Below, piece by piece: positions 45,745-58,463 of a stretch of 64,000 nt of DNA. A program made the position numbers and the translations under genes. The stretch is taken from the NCBI GenBank assembly GCA_949825045.1, contig OX463815.1, forward strand, positions 32,231,356-32,295,355. The letters are read 5' to 3'. Positions within the stretch are counted from its first letter, which is position 1. Every line of letters starts with the position of its first letter. A model generated the notes under the pieces. That model made no database searches. It saw only the letters and a program-made list of their open reading frames with translations, and was not told the DNA's origin. Origin of the DNA: Argyresthia goedartella (lineage: Eukaryota; Arthropoda; Insecta; Lepidoptera; Argyresthiidae).

Positions 45745-45975
45745 GGCTAGTATTTAATCACACAGCAAATGTACTGATTTTCATAGAAAAAAATGATCAA
45801 CAAAAACACTTTTTATGTTTTAAGTATTTTTGTCGTTCTTACATGTTCAACCTAATACGAAGGAGAATTCACCTAAGCTTCACCGCAGAATTTTGCCCTG
45901 ATATTTGCTGTAAAAATCAGTATGGTTGCCGTGCAAATCAGTATTATTGATGTGCTGTTTAATATTTTCCTATTT
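45745..45975 (-). repeat. Shared-core element, arm type A (hairpin deleted)
   Basis: Arms of type A (tactgattttcatagaaa; aaatcagtattattgatgtg) flank a core that lacks the GC-rich hairpin (cctaatacgaaggagaattcacc). Confidence 0.7.
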
Positions 45976-46049
45976 AAAGGGCTTTTTCTTATACAACGGT
46001 ACAGAACCCTTCGTGTGTGAGTCCGACACGCACTTGGCCGGTATTTTTT

Positions 46050-47060
46050 CTATTCAAAATACCTAAGTAGATTACTAGATAAAAAAATACAACTTCGTTC
46101 TTAAAGTGGCTCCAGCCAGCCAGTGTTATTTGTTGCGGCGGCTCAATACCTTGCTGGTCTGGTGGAGTTTTGTTTTGTTTGTGCCGGCGCTTCCGCGTGG
46201 AAAAACTGTTGCCGTTTGAGTAATTTCTCTCGTTGCGTAGTTACAACAGACTTCAGGTGTGTGGGGGATTAGGTTTGATGTTTTAGAGACAACCCCTTTT
46301 GAGACGAGGGGGCATGCACAGGGGTTTTGCTTTGCAACGCCGAGCGTAAATACGGTAGAGAGGTGCATACGAAGTGTATTCAGCAAAGTAGGAAGGGATC
46401 TAGTAATTAGGGAGCTATAATGTTTGGCAGTCCCTTAGAACGTTATTGCAATAAAAGACGTGAGAGTGAAACGAGATTCACACCAAATCACTGGTATAAT
46501 TTTTTGCAAAACTTAGCAAGTTTCTACGATTTGACTCTTCCAGACATCGTCATGGTAGAGGATGCCACCCGAATCTCGATATCCCAACACGACAGGAAGC
46601 GAACCCATCACCATTGTCGTAACCACTCTTCCTATACAAGCCACACAAAGGAGTTTGACGGGGAATCCGCCCTTTGTAGGCTGAATGAAGAATCGGTGTC
46701 TTTCAATACGCGGCCTAAGGCCTGGATTCTGCTAGCAAAATGACGGCTCACTATGACGCGACGCCGACGTAAAAATTAAGGCGACGTATTAAGCGAAAAC
46801 ATCCTTTTATTAATATCAAGTTGCACAAAATGAGTACTCAAACAGTTATTTCTTTATGCTAGCTCGTTGATAATGAGTGTCAGCTTGTATTCTCTAACAT
46901 GTTGACATCATTTCAATTTTCGCTCGACAGAAAAGACACCAGGGAGGTTGAAAAATATATTTTTTTGCCTCTTCTCTTCTCTTAAAAATTTAACTCATAA
47001 AAATATCACAATGGTTCAGCGGGTGTCCCAACTCATAATCATCATCATCTGTTGAGTTAA
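46050..47060. other. No supported gene
   Basis: The ORF at 46420-46743 (107 codons) has no recognisable domain. LINE 3' UTR scraps ('tttttttgcctcttctcttc') lie near 46965. Confidence 0.35.
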
Positions 47061-47065
47061 ACCTA

Positions 47066-47165
47066 AACAGTTCCGACATTTAAGAAATCTTGAACGTAGT
47101 AATATCCTTTTTTGACAAAGCTGCTTACGTGGTTTTTAAATTGTTCAAATGGCAACTTCAAAGTC
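47066..47165 (-). mobile_element. Fragment of the 23-kb LINE family
   Basis: Matches the end of the LINE ORF at 23278-23375 ('aatcttgaacgtagtaatat', 'ttttaaattgttcaaatggc'). Confidence 0.6.
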
Positions 47166-47169
47166 TACC

Positions 47170-48420
47170 ACAACCTTCTAGCGATTCAGATTAGGTTTAA
47201 AACAAGAACATCACCGTGGCAAGCATTTCCATTCCAATTCACGATAATGGGCTTTATTTACCTGAAACCAAGACTTGTTTTAAGGTGATTCGAAAAAAAA
47301 CTTTTCGAATCCATTTACTCCACCATGAAGTTATCTACAGATTTGATTTCTGGTTTAACGTTTATTGAGTATTTGATTAAGATTGACTAAAGGAAAACGT
47401 GATTGGATGAAATTTTCTCGATAGAATTTAATTACGAAATACCTCTAAATTGTTTATTTTTTTTCCTGTAATTCTGGAATCCTAACTAATTTCATTGTGG
47501 AACTGCGTTCAAAATGTACATATTATGTATTCGTAAACTCTTCTTAAAAAACTTTTAAACAAATAGCGTAGTTTATTTTTAAACAAATTTTCTATGGTGT
47601 AGCGCTACGTTATGACATTTTTTCCCGATTCCGTCCCTCTCACTCTGCGGGTCTTTCCGCCTCTAGTAACGGGGAACTTTGCACGGACGAGGTATCGCCT
47701 TAAGATGGTCATGGTAATTTTGCAGATCAGTTCCTAAAAAGAAACCGCTTATAACGTTGTGGTAACCCCCTGAAGTCTCGAAGTTTTCACAAAATCTGGT
47801 TTACACATATATTTTTTCACAATTTCGCACCGGATTTGAATGTATGTAAATACTTGTTATTTATTGAATCGTTAACAAAATGTGAAGTTATGTTGCTCTG
47901 TTAGTCCTACATAAGAGTAATTCCTATTCTTCCAAAAGTAAGTTGAAGTTGGAATTAGAAGTTCCACTGCCCGGGTGCCCCGCCTTAAATAATCACATAA
48001 ATTCACCACATCGAAAAGGAATACAATAACGACAGATAGTGGATATCTAAAGGTGACCCTCGGCGTCGCGTCATTGTCACTGAGCCGTCATTTTGCTAGC
48101 GGAGTTGGGCCCGAGGAGGGGTTTAGGGTAACCCTTGGTAACTTTTCATGACGTCAGACCGGGGCGGGCTCTCAGTAGGCAGGTGAGGTGTCTGGGTAGA
48201 TTGCCGTTATGTGATGGAAAGGGGTGTAATGGCTTTGTAAGCGCTTTTCAGGTGGTTTCTTCAGGTACGGTTTAATTTCGGTAGGGCGTTATTGCTGGAG
48301 TAAACTGTGCAGTTGATAGAACATGGTCTGTAGCCTAAACAGCTTGTTGGATTTTAGCTTGAGAGGTGTCGTTAGATCGTCTTAACCGTTTGAGTGACAC
48401 AGGGAATATAAAAAAAAACA
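47170..48420. other. No gene seen
   Basis: Only a recurring block 'gtcgcgtcattgtcactgag' with 'ggagttgggcccga' at 48062-48115, shared with about 35143-35190. Confidence 0.4.
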
Positions 48421-48426
48421 AAAAAA

Positions 48427-48897
48427 AACGGTCAAGTGCGAGTCGACTCGCGCACGAAGAGTTCCGTACCACCGTACAAAGGTAGGGATGGTGTGGAGTG
48501 AATACTTTGGATTTTACAAAGCAAAATGTTGTTTACAAAGTTATTGGTGCGGCTACTTTCACACTCCATGTACATAACCAGGTGCATTTATAAGTTTGTA
48601 TGTGGTATTAAAAGAGTTGTTGTATGGGAGCCCTCTTTAATATGAATTTTAAACTATTTTTTAGTATATGTTGTTATAGCGGCAACATAAATATATCATC
48701 TGTGAAAATTTCAACTGTCTTACTATCACGGTTCATGAGATACAGCCTGGTGACGGACGGACGGACAGCGGAGGCACTAAGCCTGCGCTGTCCGTCTTAA
48801 TTTCGATATTTAAGACATTTGATAAGTCGCAAAAAATCGGCCATTTTGTTTTCAGGGTTCCGTACCCGAAGGGTGGCTAACAGGACCCTATTACTTA
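48427..48897 (-). repeat. Common lepidopteran dispersed repeat
   Basis: Reverse copy nearly identical in order to 35965-36366. At its end a forward fragment ('cagggttccgtacccgaagg', 48852-48897) of the same family follows. Confidence 0.7.
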
Positions 48898-49439
48898 AAT
48901 ATCAAAATGAAGGGTTTCATAAATAAAAAAGAAACTGAAAGATTGAAAATGCAGTCGGCTTATTTGTTTTTATAATAATTCCACTTGTTTATGCCACGTG
49001 ACAGGCGGGTCACCATTTTAGGAGACACCGCCGTACACAGAGTCATTTAATGAACCATTAATCCGATTCGAAATTTAAATTTACATACAAAATCGTTCAC
49101 TTACCGCCATACTCAGTCATTTAATGAACAATTAATCTGATTCCAAATTTCAAATTACAAACAAAATCGATCACGAAGTAATCCTTAATGAATCATTAAA
49201 CGACTCTGGGTATGGCCGTTAGTAATCCAAATCATAAATCCGCCGTGTAAGCTGCAGATAAGTCCTTTGGAGTAAGACAGGCGCAAGGACTTCCTGTCAT
49301 TCAAACTTCGGGCTCCGGTAGAACTCAAGAAGATGCTCCTGACCAAGAACTGCTGGCCAGAAGGCATCGTGTACCGACGCTGCAAGAAAGCGAGCCGAAG
49401 AAGAAAAATCCCTAGCTAGGCTAGATGATATTTTCTTTG

Positions 49440-49740
49440 GCTTATGTTTAAACGATTACCAAAAACGCACCTATTTCACTACCAATAAATTCGAAATGAC
49501 TGCCAGAATGGATATATGTCCACCAAATTGTGTTTGGATAAATGATCACCAAACTTCTTTTTATGCTTTGTGTACATGTTCAACCTAACACGAAGGATAA
49601 AGGGGGCTTCGCTTCGCTTACCCCCTTTATGCTACCGCAGTATTCTGCCCTGATATTCTCAGCAACTTTTGGTGATCATTTATCCATTTTGAGTAAGAAA
49701 AAATAATATTGGTGATCATTTATGTTGTAGCGTTTACCAA
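49440..49740 (-). repeat. Shared-core element, arm type B
   Basis: Outer arm tgtttaaacgattaccaaaa, 'gactgccagaatgg', 'ggataaatgatcaccaaact', then the core with hairpin (gataaagggggcttcgcttc) and far arm 'ggtgatcatttatccatttt'. Confidence 0.8.
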
Positions 49741-49837
49741 TGGCTGTTTTCGGCCTAATGCGTCGCCTTAATCCTACAATAACATTGAACTTATTATCAC
49801 ATGCTCATAGTAAATACAAACACATTAAGGATGACTT

Positions 49838-50062
49838 ACTTCTTTTTATGTTTTGTGTACTTAAGTTTATATTTAAAGTATTTTTTGTTGTTTTTACATG
49901 TTCAACCTAACACGAAGGCTAAAGGGTCTTCGCTTCGCTCACCCCCTTTACCCTTCACCTAAGCTAACGCAGTATTTTGCCCTGATATTTTGCAACTTCT
50001 GGTGTTCATTTAACCATTTTGGGTAGAAAAAATATATTTTGGTGATCATTATATTTGTTGCC
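49838..50062 (-). repeat. Shared-core element, arm type B (left end lost)
   Basis: Core (cctaacacgaaggctaaag ... cttcacctaagctaacgcag) followed by the type B far arm. The left arm is truncated at 'cttctttttatgttttgtgt'. Confidence 0.75.
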
Positions 50063-50069
50063 ATTTTCT

Positions 50070-50840
50070 TTTTGTAATATATAAATGATATATCTCTAGT
50101 TTTAAGATATGTATAGATATGGGTTTTGTAACTTGAAATAAATATTTATTATTGGTTTGGGGAAGGTAACAAAGCCAAGATGAATTAGGTATAACGGTGT
50201 ATAGTATCTCCTTACAAAAAGGGTTTAGAGTCAAGGTTTTCAGACTTTACCCATTAATCCCTTTTCCCCGTAAGCCCCCCACCTCGTCAAGGGGGTTATT
50301 ACCTTGGGGGGTTTATTATTGTTATTTATCTGCTCTGGGTATGGCGGTTAGGCATACGTCTCCAATTGTACACTCGCGCCACGAGTTATGAGCGGTGGTC
50401 ACTTTCACTTTACTTTTTACAAAGTAGTTTATCATTATGCTGGTCGTAACGTGCGGTTTTTGGACGCAGTAAAAAGGCTTTATGATACGTGTGTAGATAA
50501 AAATACATACTTTTGTGAACATTTCAACCTTCTACCTCTTCCGGTTCATCAGATGGACGGACAGCGGAGGCCTAGGCAGTATTAGGTATTAGGGTACCGA
50601 GAGAGTTGTGTGATTTTAACACCACACCCAACGATATCAAAGGTAGATATATGATACAAGTATCAAAACTTTATTCATTTATTCGACACTCACATTGATT
50701 TCACAAAATTACTGCACATACTATCAATAATGACATTAAACTAGATCCTGTAGTGCTAGGAAAATGGACTTTCTACACAAATACTGCTTCTTCTGGTAAA
50801 TCTAGGAGGGATTATTACCAATGATACCACGTCTGGAAAA
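50070..50840. other. No gene seen
   Basis: The stretch 50430-50520 ('tggacgcagta', 'tatgatacgtgtgtagataa') recurs at 55315-55395. Nothing coding. Confidence 0.45.
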
Positions 50841-50847
50841 AGGCACA

Positions 50848-51030
50848 CATACAGGCACATACATTGCTTCTGGCCCCACACTAGGATACCGTGTCGTGGG
50901 AACCTGAAACAGCGACGTCACTCACACATAAACATCCAAGACCTGGGTATTTTTTTTCTCTACCCCTAGCCGGGGATCGAACGCGGGTCCCCTCGCATGG
51001 TAGGCAGAGCCACAACCCCTGCGCCACGGA
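50848..51030 (-). mobile_element. tRNA-derived SINE (family 2)
   Basis: Tail 'aggcacatacattgcttctg', T-rich stretch, complements of B box (ggggatcgaacg) and A box (cctgcgccac). Confidence 0.8.
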
Positions 51031-51484
51031 ATTGGATTTCGATGATAGCATTAGTATAGTACACTCGCACATAAATCTTCTCACCTGCAATCATCAGACA
51101 AATTACATTGTAGCTACCACCATAATGCTCTGACACCTTAAATCCCAGCACACAACCAAAACCTAATCAATGTACAAATTGAAAACTTACCTTCACCTGA
51201 AATAGCACGGTTGGGATTTGATTGGCTGGGAAGTCTAGAGGGTGTAAAACCATAGGTTGGGATGGCTCCAAATAAATTGGTTGGAGTAAAATTGGCTCCA
51301 TTCAGGAGTGAACAAGGGCGCCATATGCGAGGCTCCATTGTCAATGGGATATCGGCTGGTCTCTTTAATCTGTTGTTTTTTTGAACAGCCTTTTTCAAAG
51401 TCTTTGGAAAGGAAAGGGAATGAATTTACGAGTTGTGTTTTAGCTACGGCGCGTTTGCTGAAAGGAGTTTTTTTTGGGAGAAAT

Positions 51485-51735
51485 ATTAAACTGCACATCA
51501 AAAATACTGATTTGCACAGCAAATATACTGATTTTTCACAGCAAATATCAGGATAAAATACTGCGGTAGCTTAGGTGAAGGGTAAAGGGGGTGAGCAAAG
51601 CGGAGCCCCCTTTATCCTTCTTCGTATTAGGTTGGACATGTAAGAACAACAAAATACTTAAAACACAAAAAGTGCTTTTTCTGGTCCTTTTTTCTGTGAA
51701 AATCAGTATTAATTTTGATGTGCGTTTAAATGCTA
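51485..51735 (+). repeat. Shared-core element, arm type A
   Basis: Left arm aatattaaactgcacatcaa, with a local duplication of atactgattt; core with full hairpin (gggtgagcaaagcggagccc); right arm gtgaaaatcagtatta...gatgtgcg. Confidence 0.8.
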
Positions 51736-51858
51736 TCCTTTATTTTGTAGACGAAAGTTTGTTTGAATCTCGATACAACATAACTCCATATGTTGTAACG
51801 GGATATTCTAAGAAGAAAGTGATCGAATAATCGAAAGAAAGAAAGTGACAATAGTATA

Positions 51859-52127
51859 CAGGGTGACATTTAATTAGCCGACCATATTTTGGGCAATGAT
51901 AGCACCAATCGTTATGAACAACTTTCCCAAAGAAACATATGGTCGCAAATTAAAAATATTTTTCATCCCTCAGTACATTGACCTGATCAGCTGATTACAA
52001 GTTACTATGGGAGACCTAAATTTTTTTCCGTTTACGACCATATGTTTCTTGGGGAAAGTTGATCATAATAATGGGTTCTATCATTCCCCAAAGTATGGTC
52101 AGCTAATTAAATGTCACTACTGCGAAA
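51859..52127. mobile_element. Fold-back MITE
   Basis: Arms of about 98 bp are complementary with few mismatches. The left reads gtgacatttaattagccgac...gaaacatatggtcg and the right mirrors it, around a spacer of about 70 bp. Element of about 269 bp, non-coding. Confidence 0.85.
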
Positions 52128-52370
52128 CAAGCTCAAGTTTTATAGTGGTCAAAATATCGTTACATAATGATAAGATTTTATGAAAATGCATATGTCGTCA
52201 TCTGTATTAAGGGTTCTGTTCCCCTTATGTGTAGCTCATAAGGTTTTTAGGAAATAAAGTTTTATTCTATTCTAATTACTCTGTCAGTTACATTTTGCGA
52301 TCTTAAGTCCAACCTATTGTCTATTCAGCAACGACGCCTCATTTATTAAAATCCGTCTAGCTGTTTGTGC

Positions 52371-53402
52371 TGTAGCTGTAGTAGCACGGGCTAACTAAAT
52401 GGTCAAATATACATACATACATACATACATATAGGCTGTAACAGAAAGGAGTAAGTCATATTTTAGGGACATCATTATGAGCATCTTTCACTATGAAACC
52501 GATTTGGTCTGAGCAACTTCAATTTTCACTTCTCCCTACAGTTGTAGCTGTAGTAGCACGGGCTAACTAAATGGTCAAATATACATACATACATACATAC
52601 ATATAGGCTGTAACAGAAAGGAGTAAGTCATATTTTAGAGACATCATTATGAGCATCTTTCACTATGAAACTGATTTGGTCTGAGCAACTTAAATTTTCA
52701 CTTCTCCCTACAGTTGTAGCTGTAGTAGCACGGGCTAACGAAATGGTTAAATATACATACATACATACATACATATAGACTGTAACAGAAAGGAGTAAGT
52801 CATATTTTAGGGACATCATTATGAGCAACTTTCACTATGAAACAGATTTGGTCTGAGCAACTTAAATTTTCACTTCTCCCTACAGTTGTAGCTGTAGTAG
52901 CACGGGCTAACGAAATGGTCAAATATACATACATACATTCATACATATAGACTGTAATAGAAAGGAGTAAGTCATATTTTAGGGACATCATTATGAGCAT
53001 CTTTCACTATGAAACCGATTTGGTCTGAGCAACTTAAATTTTCACTTCTCCCTACAGTTGCAGCTGTAGTAGCACGGGCTAACGAAATGGTCAAATATAC
53101 ATACATACATACATACATATAGGCTGTAACAGAAAGGAGTAAGTCATATTTTAGGGAAATCATTACGAGCATCTTTCACTATGAAACAGATTTGGTCTGA
53201 GCAACTTAAATTTTCACTTCTCCCTACAGTTGTAGCTGTAGTAGCACGGGCTAACGAAATGGTCAAATATACATACAAACATACATACATATAGACTGTA
53301 ACAGAAAGGAGTAAGTCATATTTTAGGGACATCATTATGAGCATCTTTCACTATGAAACCGATTTGGTCTGAGCAACTTAAATTTTCACTTCTCCCTACA
53401 GT
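52371..53402 (+). repeat. Tandem array, six units of 172 bp
   Basis: Units start at 52371, 52543, 52715, 52887, 53059 and 53231, each beginning tgtagctgtagtagcacggg and holding a (cata)n tract and ending cacttctccctacagt. Units differ by only a few bases. Identical-looking minus-strand ORFs of 66 codons repeat in each unit and are artefacts of the array. Confidence 0.95.
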
Positions 53403-53530
53403 TTGGGCCGGGCGATCAGCTGTTTCGAATGGAGAATGATCCCCATAACAGCCCCATAAAATATGACTACACCTTTCTGTTACATGCTGTATAAACACAT
53501 AGGGTCGAAAAACATTACCCTCCTTCTCGT
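53403..53530. repeat. Inverted tail of the tandem array
   Basis: Contains 'aaaatatgactacacctttctgttac', which is the reverse complement of the 'gtaacagaaaggagtaagtc' part of the 172-bp unit (bases split here for length), plus 'tatagggtcg'-like and 'ttctcgtgcagttgggc' sequence of a dispersed repeat. Confidence 0.65.
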
Positions 53531-53559
53531 GCAGTTGGGCAAAATGATTAGGCTGTGGC

Positions 53560-54225
53560 TCTAGGCTAGTGTATTGTAGTTACTTTCATAGTGTCATGTG
53601 CTATGGTATCTTGTTGTGGGGTAAAGCAGCGGATATTCAAACTATTTTTATACTACAGAAAAGAGCTATTCCAACAATTTATATTTTAAAACGAACAGAC
53701 TCCTTAATGAGCTTTTCAAAGAAATTGACATACTAATTGTAGCTAGTCAATATATTTTCGAAAATATCATTCATGTTGTACGCAAGAACATTACAACATT
53801 TTCCAAACTTAGCGATAGCTGTAATGGTAACAGAAATAGTCACAGTCTAGTTCCGCCCCGGTTTAGACTCGCGAAGGATAGCAATTCTTTAGAGGGTCAG
53901 TCAGTGCATTCTCTACTACAATAAGATACCTCTGGAGATATTGAAATTGCCATTTGAGTAATTTCTAAAGCATGTTAATCTGGCTCAACACAGACCTTGC
54001 TGTTAATAATTTTGTAATTATTTATTCCTGTTTATAAATTATAATAATTAATATTGTAATATTTGTATTCAACACAACCAATTTTCAAAAGAGATCTAAA
54101 AATCATTCTGTGAGAGTTTCTACGTCCTTCTACTCCCACAGTGGTCCAATGTAGAGTACAGGCAAAAAATACATTTGCTAAGTAAATGTAAATCTCTAAT
54201 CTAAAGTAATAAATAAATTTGACTT
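53560..54225 (+). pseudogene. Decayed LINE copy (23-kb family), ORF end and 3' UTR
   Basis: Nucleotide order parallels the LINE at 23 kb: 'cttgttgtggggtaaagcag cggatattcaaactattttt' (ILLWGKAADIQTIF region), then 'cagaaaagagctatt', 'aaaacgaacagactcctta', and the 3' UTR 'ctggctcaacacagaccttg'. It has small deletions and frame breaks. Same strand as the array. Confidence 0.8.
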
Positions 54226-54726
54226 TTGACTATTGAGTTTTTCTATAAGGAGTAGCCAAAGCTGTAGAAACACATTTAATCAACCATACATTTCAATCCA
54301 TTAATCAATTTGCAAAAATCAGTAATTCTTAACACAGATCCTTCACCGTTACAGCCCAACTCACTCCGACTTCTAAATCAAATAAATTACTTGGTTCACA
54401 AAAGTCAACCCTAGTACTGCGAATTCAAGAAACATAATGTGCTGCACGGATGACGCTGCCTGCTTCAGATTGAGTTAAAATGAGAAATATTACTTTTCCC
54501 AAACAGAAAACTACAATTCCATTTTGTATGGAATGTCATTATAACTTGGGTTCTTTCTTTCTATTATTATTTATCTCGATTCCTTTCCTGTGCGAACTGC
54601 TTTGCTTTCGAAGAAAATATACAATGGAGGCTAGAGCCTGGACTTGACTTGGAAAGAATTAATATTATGCAGAATTCTAGATTTAGGTATTTATTTATTT
54701 ACTTAAACATTAATGCGTCACACATG

Positions 54727-54893
54727 TATATACAGTCACATACATTGAATCTGGCCCCAAACTAAGATACCCTGTGCCCAAACATCCAAGACCTGCGTTT
54801 TTTTTTTCTTCTTTATCCCCCCATCCGGGGATCGAACCCGGGACCTCTCGCATGGTAGGCAGAGCTACTAAAGCAGTGCCACAGAGACCGTCA
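54727..54893 (-). mobile_element. tRNA-derived SINE (family 2), partly deleted
   Basis: Lacks the gtcgtgggaacc block, keeps the T-run, B-box complement (ggggatcgaaccc) and a decayed A box. Confidence 0.75.
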
Positions 54894-54984
54894 ACTTAGA
54901 GGTTGCAAACAGGACTAGTTACGATACAATAGATTAGGTAGTAAAAGTCGTAATAGTAGTTTATGTCACTGATACATTATGCAT

Positions 54985-55240
54985 GGCATTAAAACTCGAG
55001 AGCAGGTTTATGAAACGAGCCGTAGGCGAGTTTCATAATAATATCACTCGAGAGTTTTAATTCCTAATTATGTACAGTTACATACACTAGTTTATCTACA
55101 CACATATCAGTGATATGATATCACCACACTCTTTACCACCAATATCATAAGCTCTCTTTAGTACCAACTTCACAGACAAACTAGGGGCGGCATTCAGGCG
55201 GGCGGGCGACGGCGTTCGAAATTTGAATGTCATAATTTGT
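54985..55240. repeat. Hairpin-bearing repeat, copy 2
   Basis: 80-bp hairpin at 54985-55064, then 'acactagtttatctacac' and 'ggcgttcgaaatttgaatgt', matching 1-113 and 361-505 in reverse. It lacks the solo LTR present in copy 1. Confidence 0.7.
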
Positions 55241-55479
55241 CCAAAATTTATACATTATGGTCATAATGTATCAATATTAAGATAATAAATGAGTTTTTAC
55301 CAAGTAGTATAACATTATGCTGTTACGACCAGCAAAATGTGTGGTTTTTGGACGCAGTACAGAGGGTTTATGATACGTGTGCAGATAAAATAATGTAATG
55401 TGAGTCAGTAGATGTTACTATCCCATCGTCGTCTGTTAGAACGCCTCTAACGATTAAAAATATAAACACTTATATTTAG

Positions 55480-55652
55480 GCACATATATTGCTTCTGACC
55501 CCACATTAAGATACACTGTGTCGTGGGAACTAGAAACAGCGACATCACGCACATGTAAACATCCAAGGTTTTTTTTTTCTTCCCAGCCGGGGAAGAACCC
55601 GGGCCTCCCGCATGGTATGCAGAGTCACAGCGGCAGCGCCAAAGAGGTAGTC
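55480..55652 (-). mobile_element. tRNA-derived SINE (family 2)
   Basis: Tail 'aggcacatatattgcttctg', T-run, shortened B-box region and decayed A box. ORFs across it are not genes. Confidence 0.75.
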
Positions 55653-55654
55653 GT

Positions 55655-57500
55655 CGTACGACATGAATGCGAGGAAAATCATAAAATCTTACATTCCTTA
55701 CATGAGTACGCTTACTCAAAAAAGATACAAAAACATGATAAAAAATCTGTTTTCAACGCGTAAAGCAGCATTTCCTTACCCTTGAACAACAACCCATTTC
55801 ATCAATAAGGGTTTGCGAAAGCCATGATCTCTTGGTACTTTACACTGCAAATTGTTAACGGCATCGGAGGCCAAAGTAAAATAGTGGTTTGGTGACAAAC
55901 TTTTTCTTGAATCTCGTTTCCCACTCAAACAGCCAAGAGCGAGTTCAAGACCTCAACTGTTTTCAATGCGACGACGTCGATGACGCGTGGGAGAATCGAT
56001 CACAGAGGGATCTGGGATTTCTTTGTTTATGTTGAAGTGGATAACAATTTTATTTTCTAGTGCAGAAACATTGTTGGTACAAATATGTTCCACACGGTAT
56101 TTATATTGTTTATGCAAAAGGACTCATTCTCCTTCAAAACAGTTGCATTCTAAGGGATTTGGTCTGCTACCACCTAACTCAATCTTCATATAGATAAAAT
56201 CATTACAATCATTACAACCTGCTTGCATTTTACAGCCACGTTCTTCAGGGTAATAAGCGTTCAGCGTTCTTTTTCTTGGGGATCTTTTAAAGCGACTGCA
56301 CAAAAAGGGGTGTCATGTTTTTATTTGTTTACTATTATATTTTATAAATCAAATTACAAAAATCATATCAAAGAAACCACATGAGTCCATGTCAGGATTA
56401 ATGGCCAGAGAGTCGCGAAGGGGGTGTCGTCCCGCATACCAAAAAGCTAGCTAGAAAGGTACCGGAAAATGTTTCCAAAAACATGTTCAGTAACTAGGCC
56501 TATGCCCAGCAGTGGGTCGATGTGGGCTGAATATGATGATGTTGATGAACTAGAAAATGGATACCCAATATCAAATGATATAGTAATAGAAAAAGAGATG
56601 TCATATTTTATCATAGAAGTCGTAGTGACCAGTGACGAATAAAAAGCATTTCTTGTGACAGCCCTGGGTTTGCTAGATGAAATCTCTATTTAGAGATAAG
56701 CACGCCTTTGTATACCTTAAAAGTCTTTGATTTAAATAAGTTTAGTTGTGACTTCCCTGGAATCCTAGTTAACTTATTAATTGATCTACCCATCTCTATA
56801 TTGCTCTCATAGATCTAATAATCGATTAAAACCTCGTTAGCAAATGAAATATTCAGTGTTCTTCTTTCACCTTTCTTACTAAACGGAGCCCCGGTTTGAT
56901 GAGTAAAAGAGGCATTAATTCCTCTTTCATTGTACTATGTTCTATTATTCCTGAATCAGCATAACATAAGCAAGTTTCTAAAGTTATTTTGTCATACCGT
57001 GTCTAGTACTTTTTTCACGGCAGCTAATCAAAGGAGAACTCAATGTTTTTGTTGACGATTTAATTCTATACAACTTAAATTATGCATCCAAGATTTCCAT
57101 TAATTCATCAATTTTAAATTAAATAAAACGTCAAAAATCCGCACAACACAAAGTCTGAACGAAAATAAACAAATTACAAGAATTAATAACAGAAACAAAC
57201 CGCCCCAAGAATACCTTGGCCCAAAGTTGCCCATCACACTAGCTGCGTTAACGAGCTTCACAGAGAGCGAGATCCACTGGATCAGGAATGGCCCAAAACG
57301 GTTGTCAAATCCTCGGTCTCTTAAGCGGCACCCAATGTGCTGTATAAAGTCCTACCTTGCGCACCCCAAACCACCGTGGTCTCGGCGAATAAACATATAC
57401 TTCCCATTAGCTGCGCGTATTTAGATCACTTCTGCCGCGCCGCTGACTCTTTAAGCGCTGATTTAAGTTAAGACTAACGCCCATTGGCCCTAAAAGTAAG
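55655..57500. other. No supported gene
   Basis: A LINE-tail fragment at 56485-56545 ('aggcctatgcccagcagtgg' then gatgatg) is the only named element. The ORF at 57227-57424 has no recognised domain. Confidence 0.45.
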
Positions 57501-57509
57501 TAACCTTAC

Positions 57510-57725
57510 CCTAGTTAAGATTCACCTAAGCCTAGGAACAGCCTTGCTAACAAAAAATGTTGCACTGACAGATTGGACTTAGGAATGGCCTAGGGTTAGT
57601 GCAATCAATATTTTTGCTATGAGCAGCCTAAACAAACTTGTTTAGGCTGCTCCTAGCAAAAAATAAGTTCTTTCCTAGTTAGGAACTTAGGCGATTCTTA
57701 TGTTTAGTGCAAATGGGTATAAGTC
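57510..57725 (-). mobile_element. TIR mini-element, 'gtttgcactaaacataag' family, copy 2
   Basis: Ends 'cttatgtttagtgcaaatgg'; interior with 'cctaaacaaacttgtttagg' palindrome and 'ctaagcctaggaacagcc'. The left terminus is decayed. Confidence 0.6.
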
Positions 57726-57729
57726 ATAC

Positions 57730-58460
57730 ATTTCTCGTATTTTACATAGGGCATCGACAAAATGTCGTTAGTATCTATTCACAATAGCGTAGAAACCGAC
57801 GATATCTCGAATTACATGCAACTTTCACTGAGGTCATGTTAGGCCTATTCAATGCATCGAAGGCAGGTCTACCTCCGGTGCCTCTGTGGGATGTGACTTA
57901 TGGGACGCCCTGTATAGATGTAGTTGCGGTTACAATATACAATTACACGATCAATACAATAACTCTACAATTAGAAGCCGGGGTGTAAAGCCACAAGGAA
58001 GGAAAGTCTCTAAGACACCTAATACCTCGGAAGTCAACTAATTAGCACTTTTTCGTTCACTTCAAGCCATTTGTACATCAGCAACCTAAGCCTAACCAAA
58101 GTAATTTAAGTCATCCAGTCTTACACCAAAAGATAAACTCGAGTGAACTTAACTGTAGATTGAATCGGGTTACAATAAGGCTTCTTTGTAAGTTTAACTA
58201 CTTCAGTTCTTTTGGGGGGTGAAATAAGCTTATTGGAACACTGTTTTGTTGTGACCCATTTGTTATAACAGGATTGGCTACAAAAGGACTAGGAAAATAA
58301 AGAATTTAGATACCTGTGAAAATAACAGGATTTAAGATTTGTCACCGAGACATAATAAGTAAAGCCTAAGTAAAGAGAAAAAAAAGATAAAAGCGGGTGG
58401 CTCTCCAAGTTAATAATGATTAGAAACATCAGAAACCAGGCCTAAAGTGAGAAGTGAAAG
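57730..58460. other. No gene seen
   Basis: No ORF or repeat recognised. Confidence 0.4.
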
Positions 58461-58463
58461 TGT

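Noticed and set aside
46420..46743. 107-codon plus-strand ORF
   Set aside because: Composition and lack of any motif suggest chance; its end overlaps a recurring repeat block.
52371..53402. CRISPR-like regular array
   Set aside because: The whole 172-bp unit is repeated with no unique spacers and the genome is eukaryotic; it is a tandem satellite.
52628..53498. Five near-identical 60-66 codon minus-strand ORFs
   Set aside because: They are the same frame repeated by the tandem array, rich in MY runs from (cata)n.
57227..57424. 65-codon ORF rich in Arg and Pro
   Set aside because: Could be a transposon scrap but no motif could be named.
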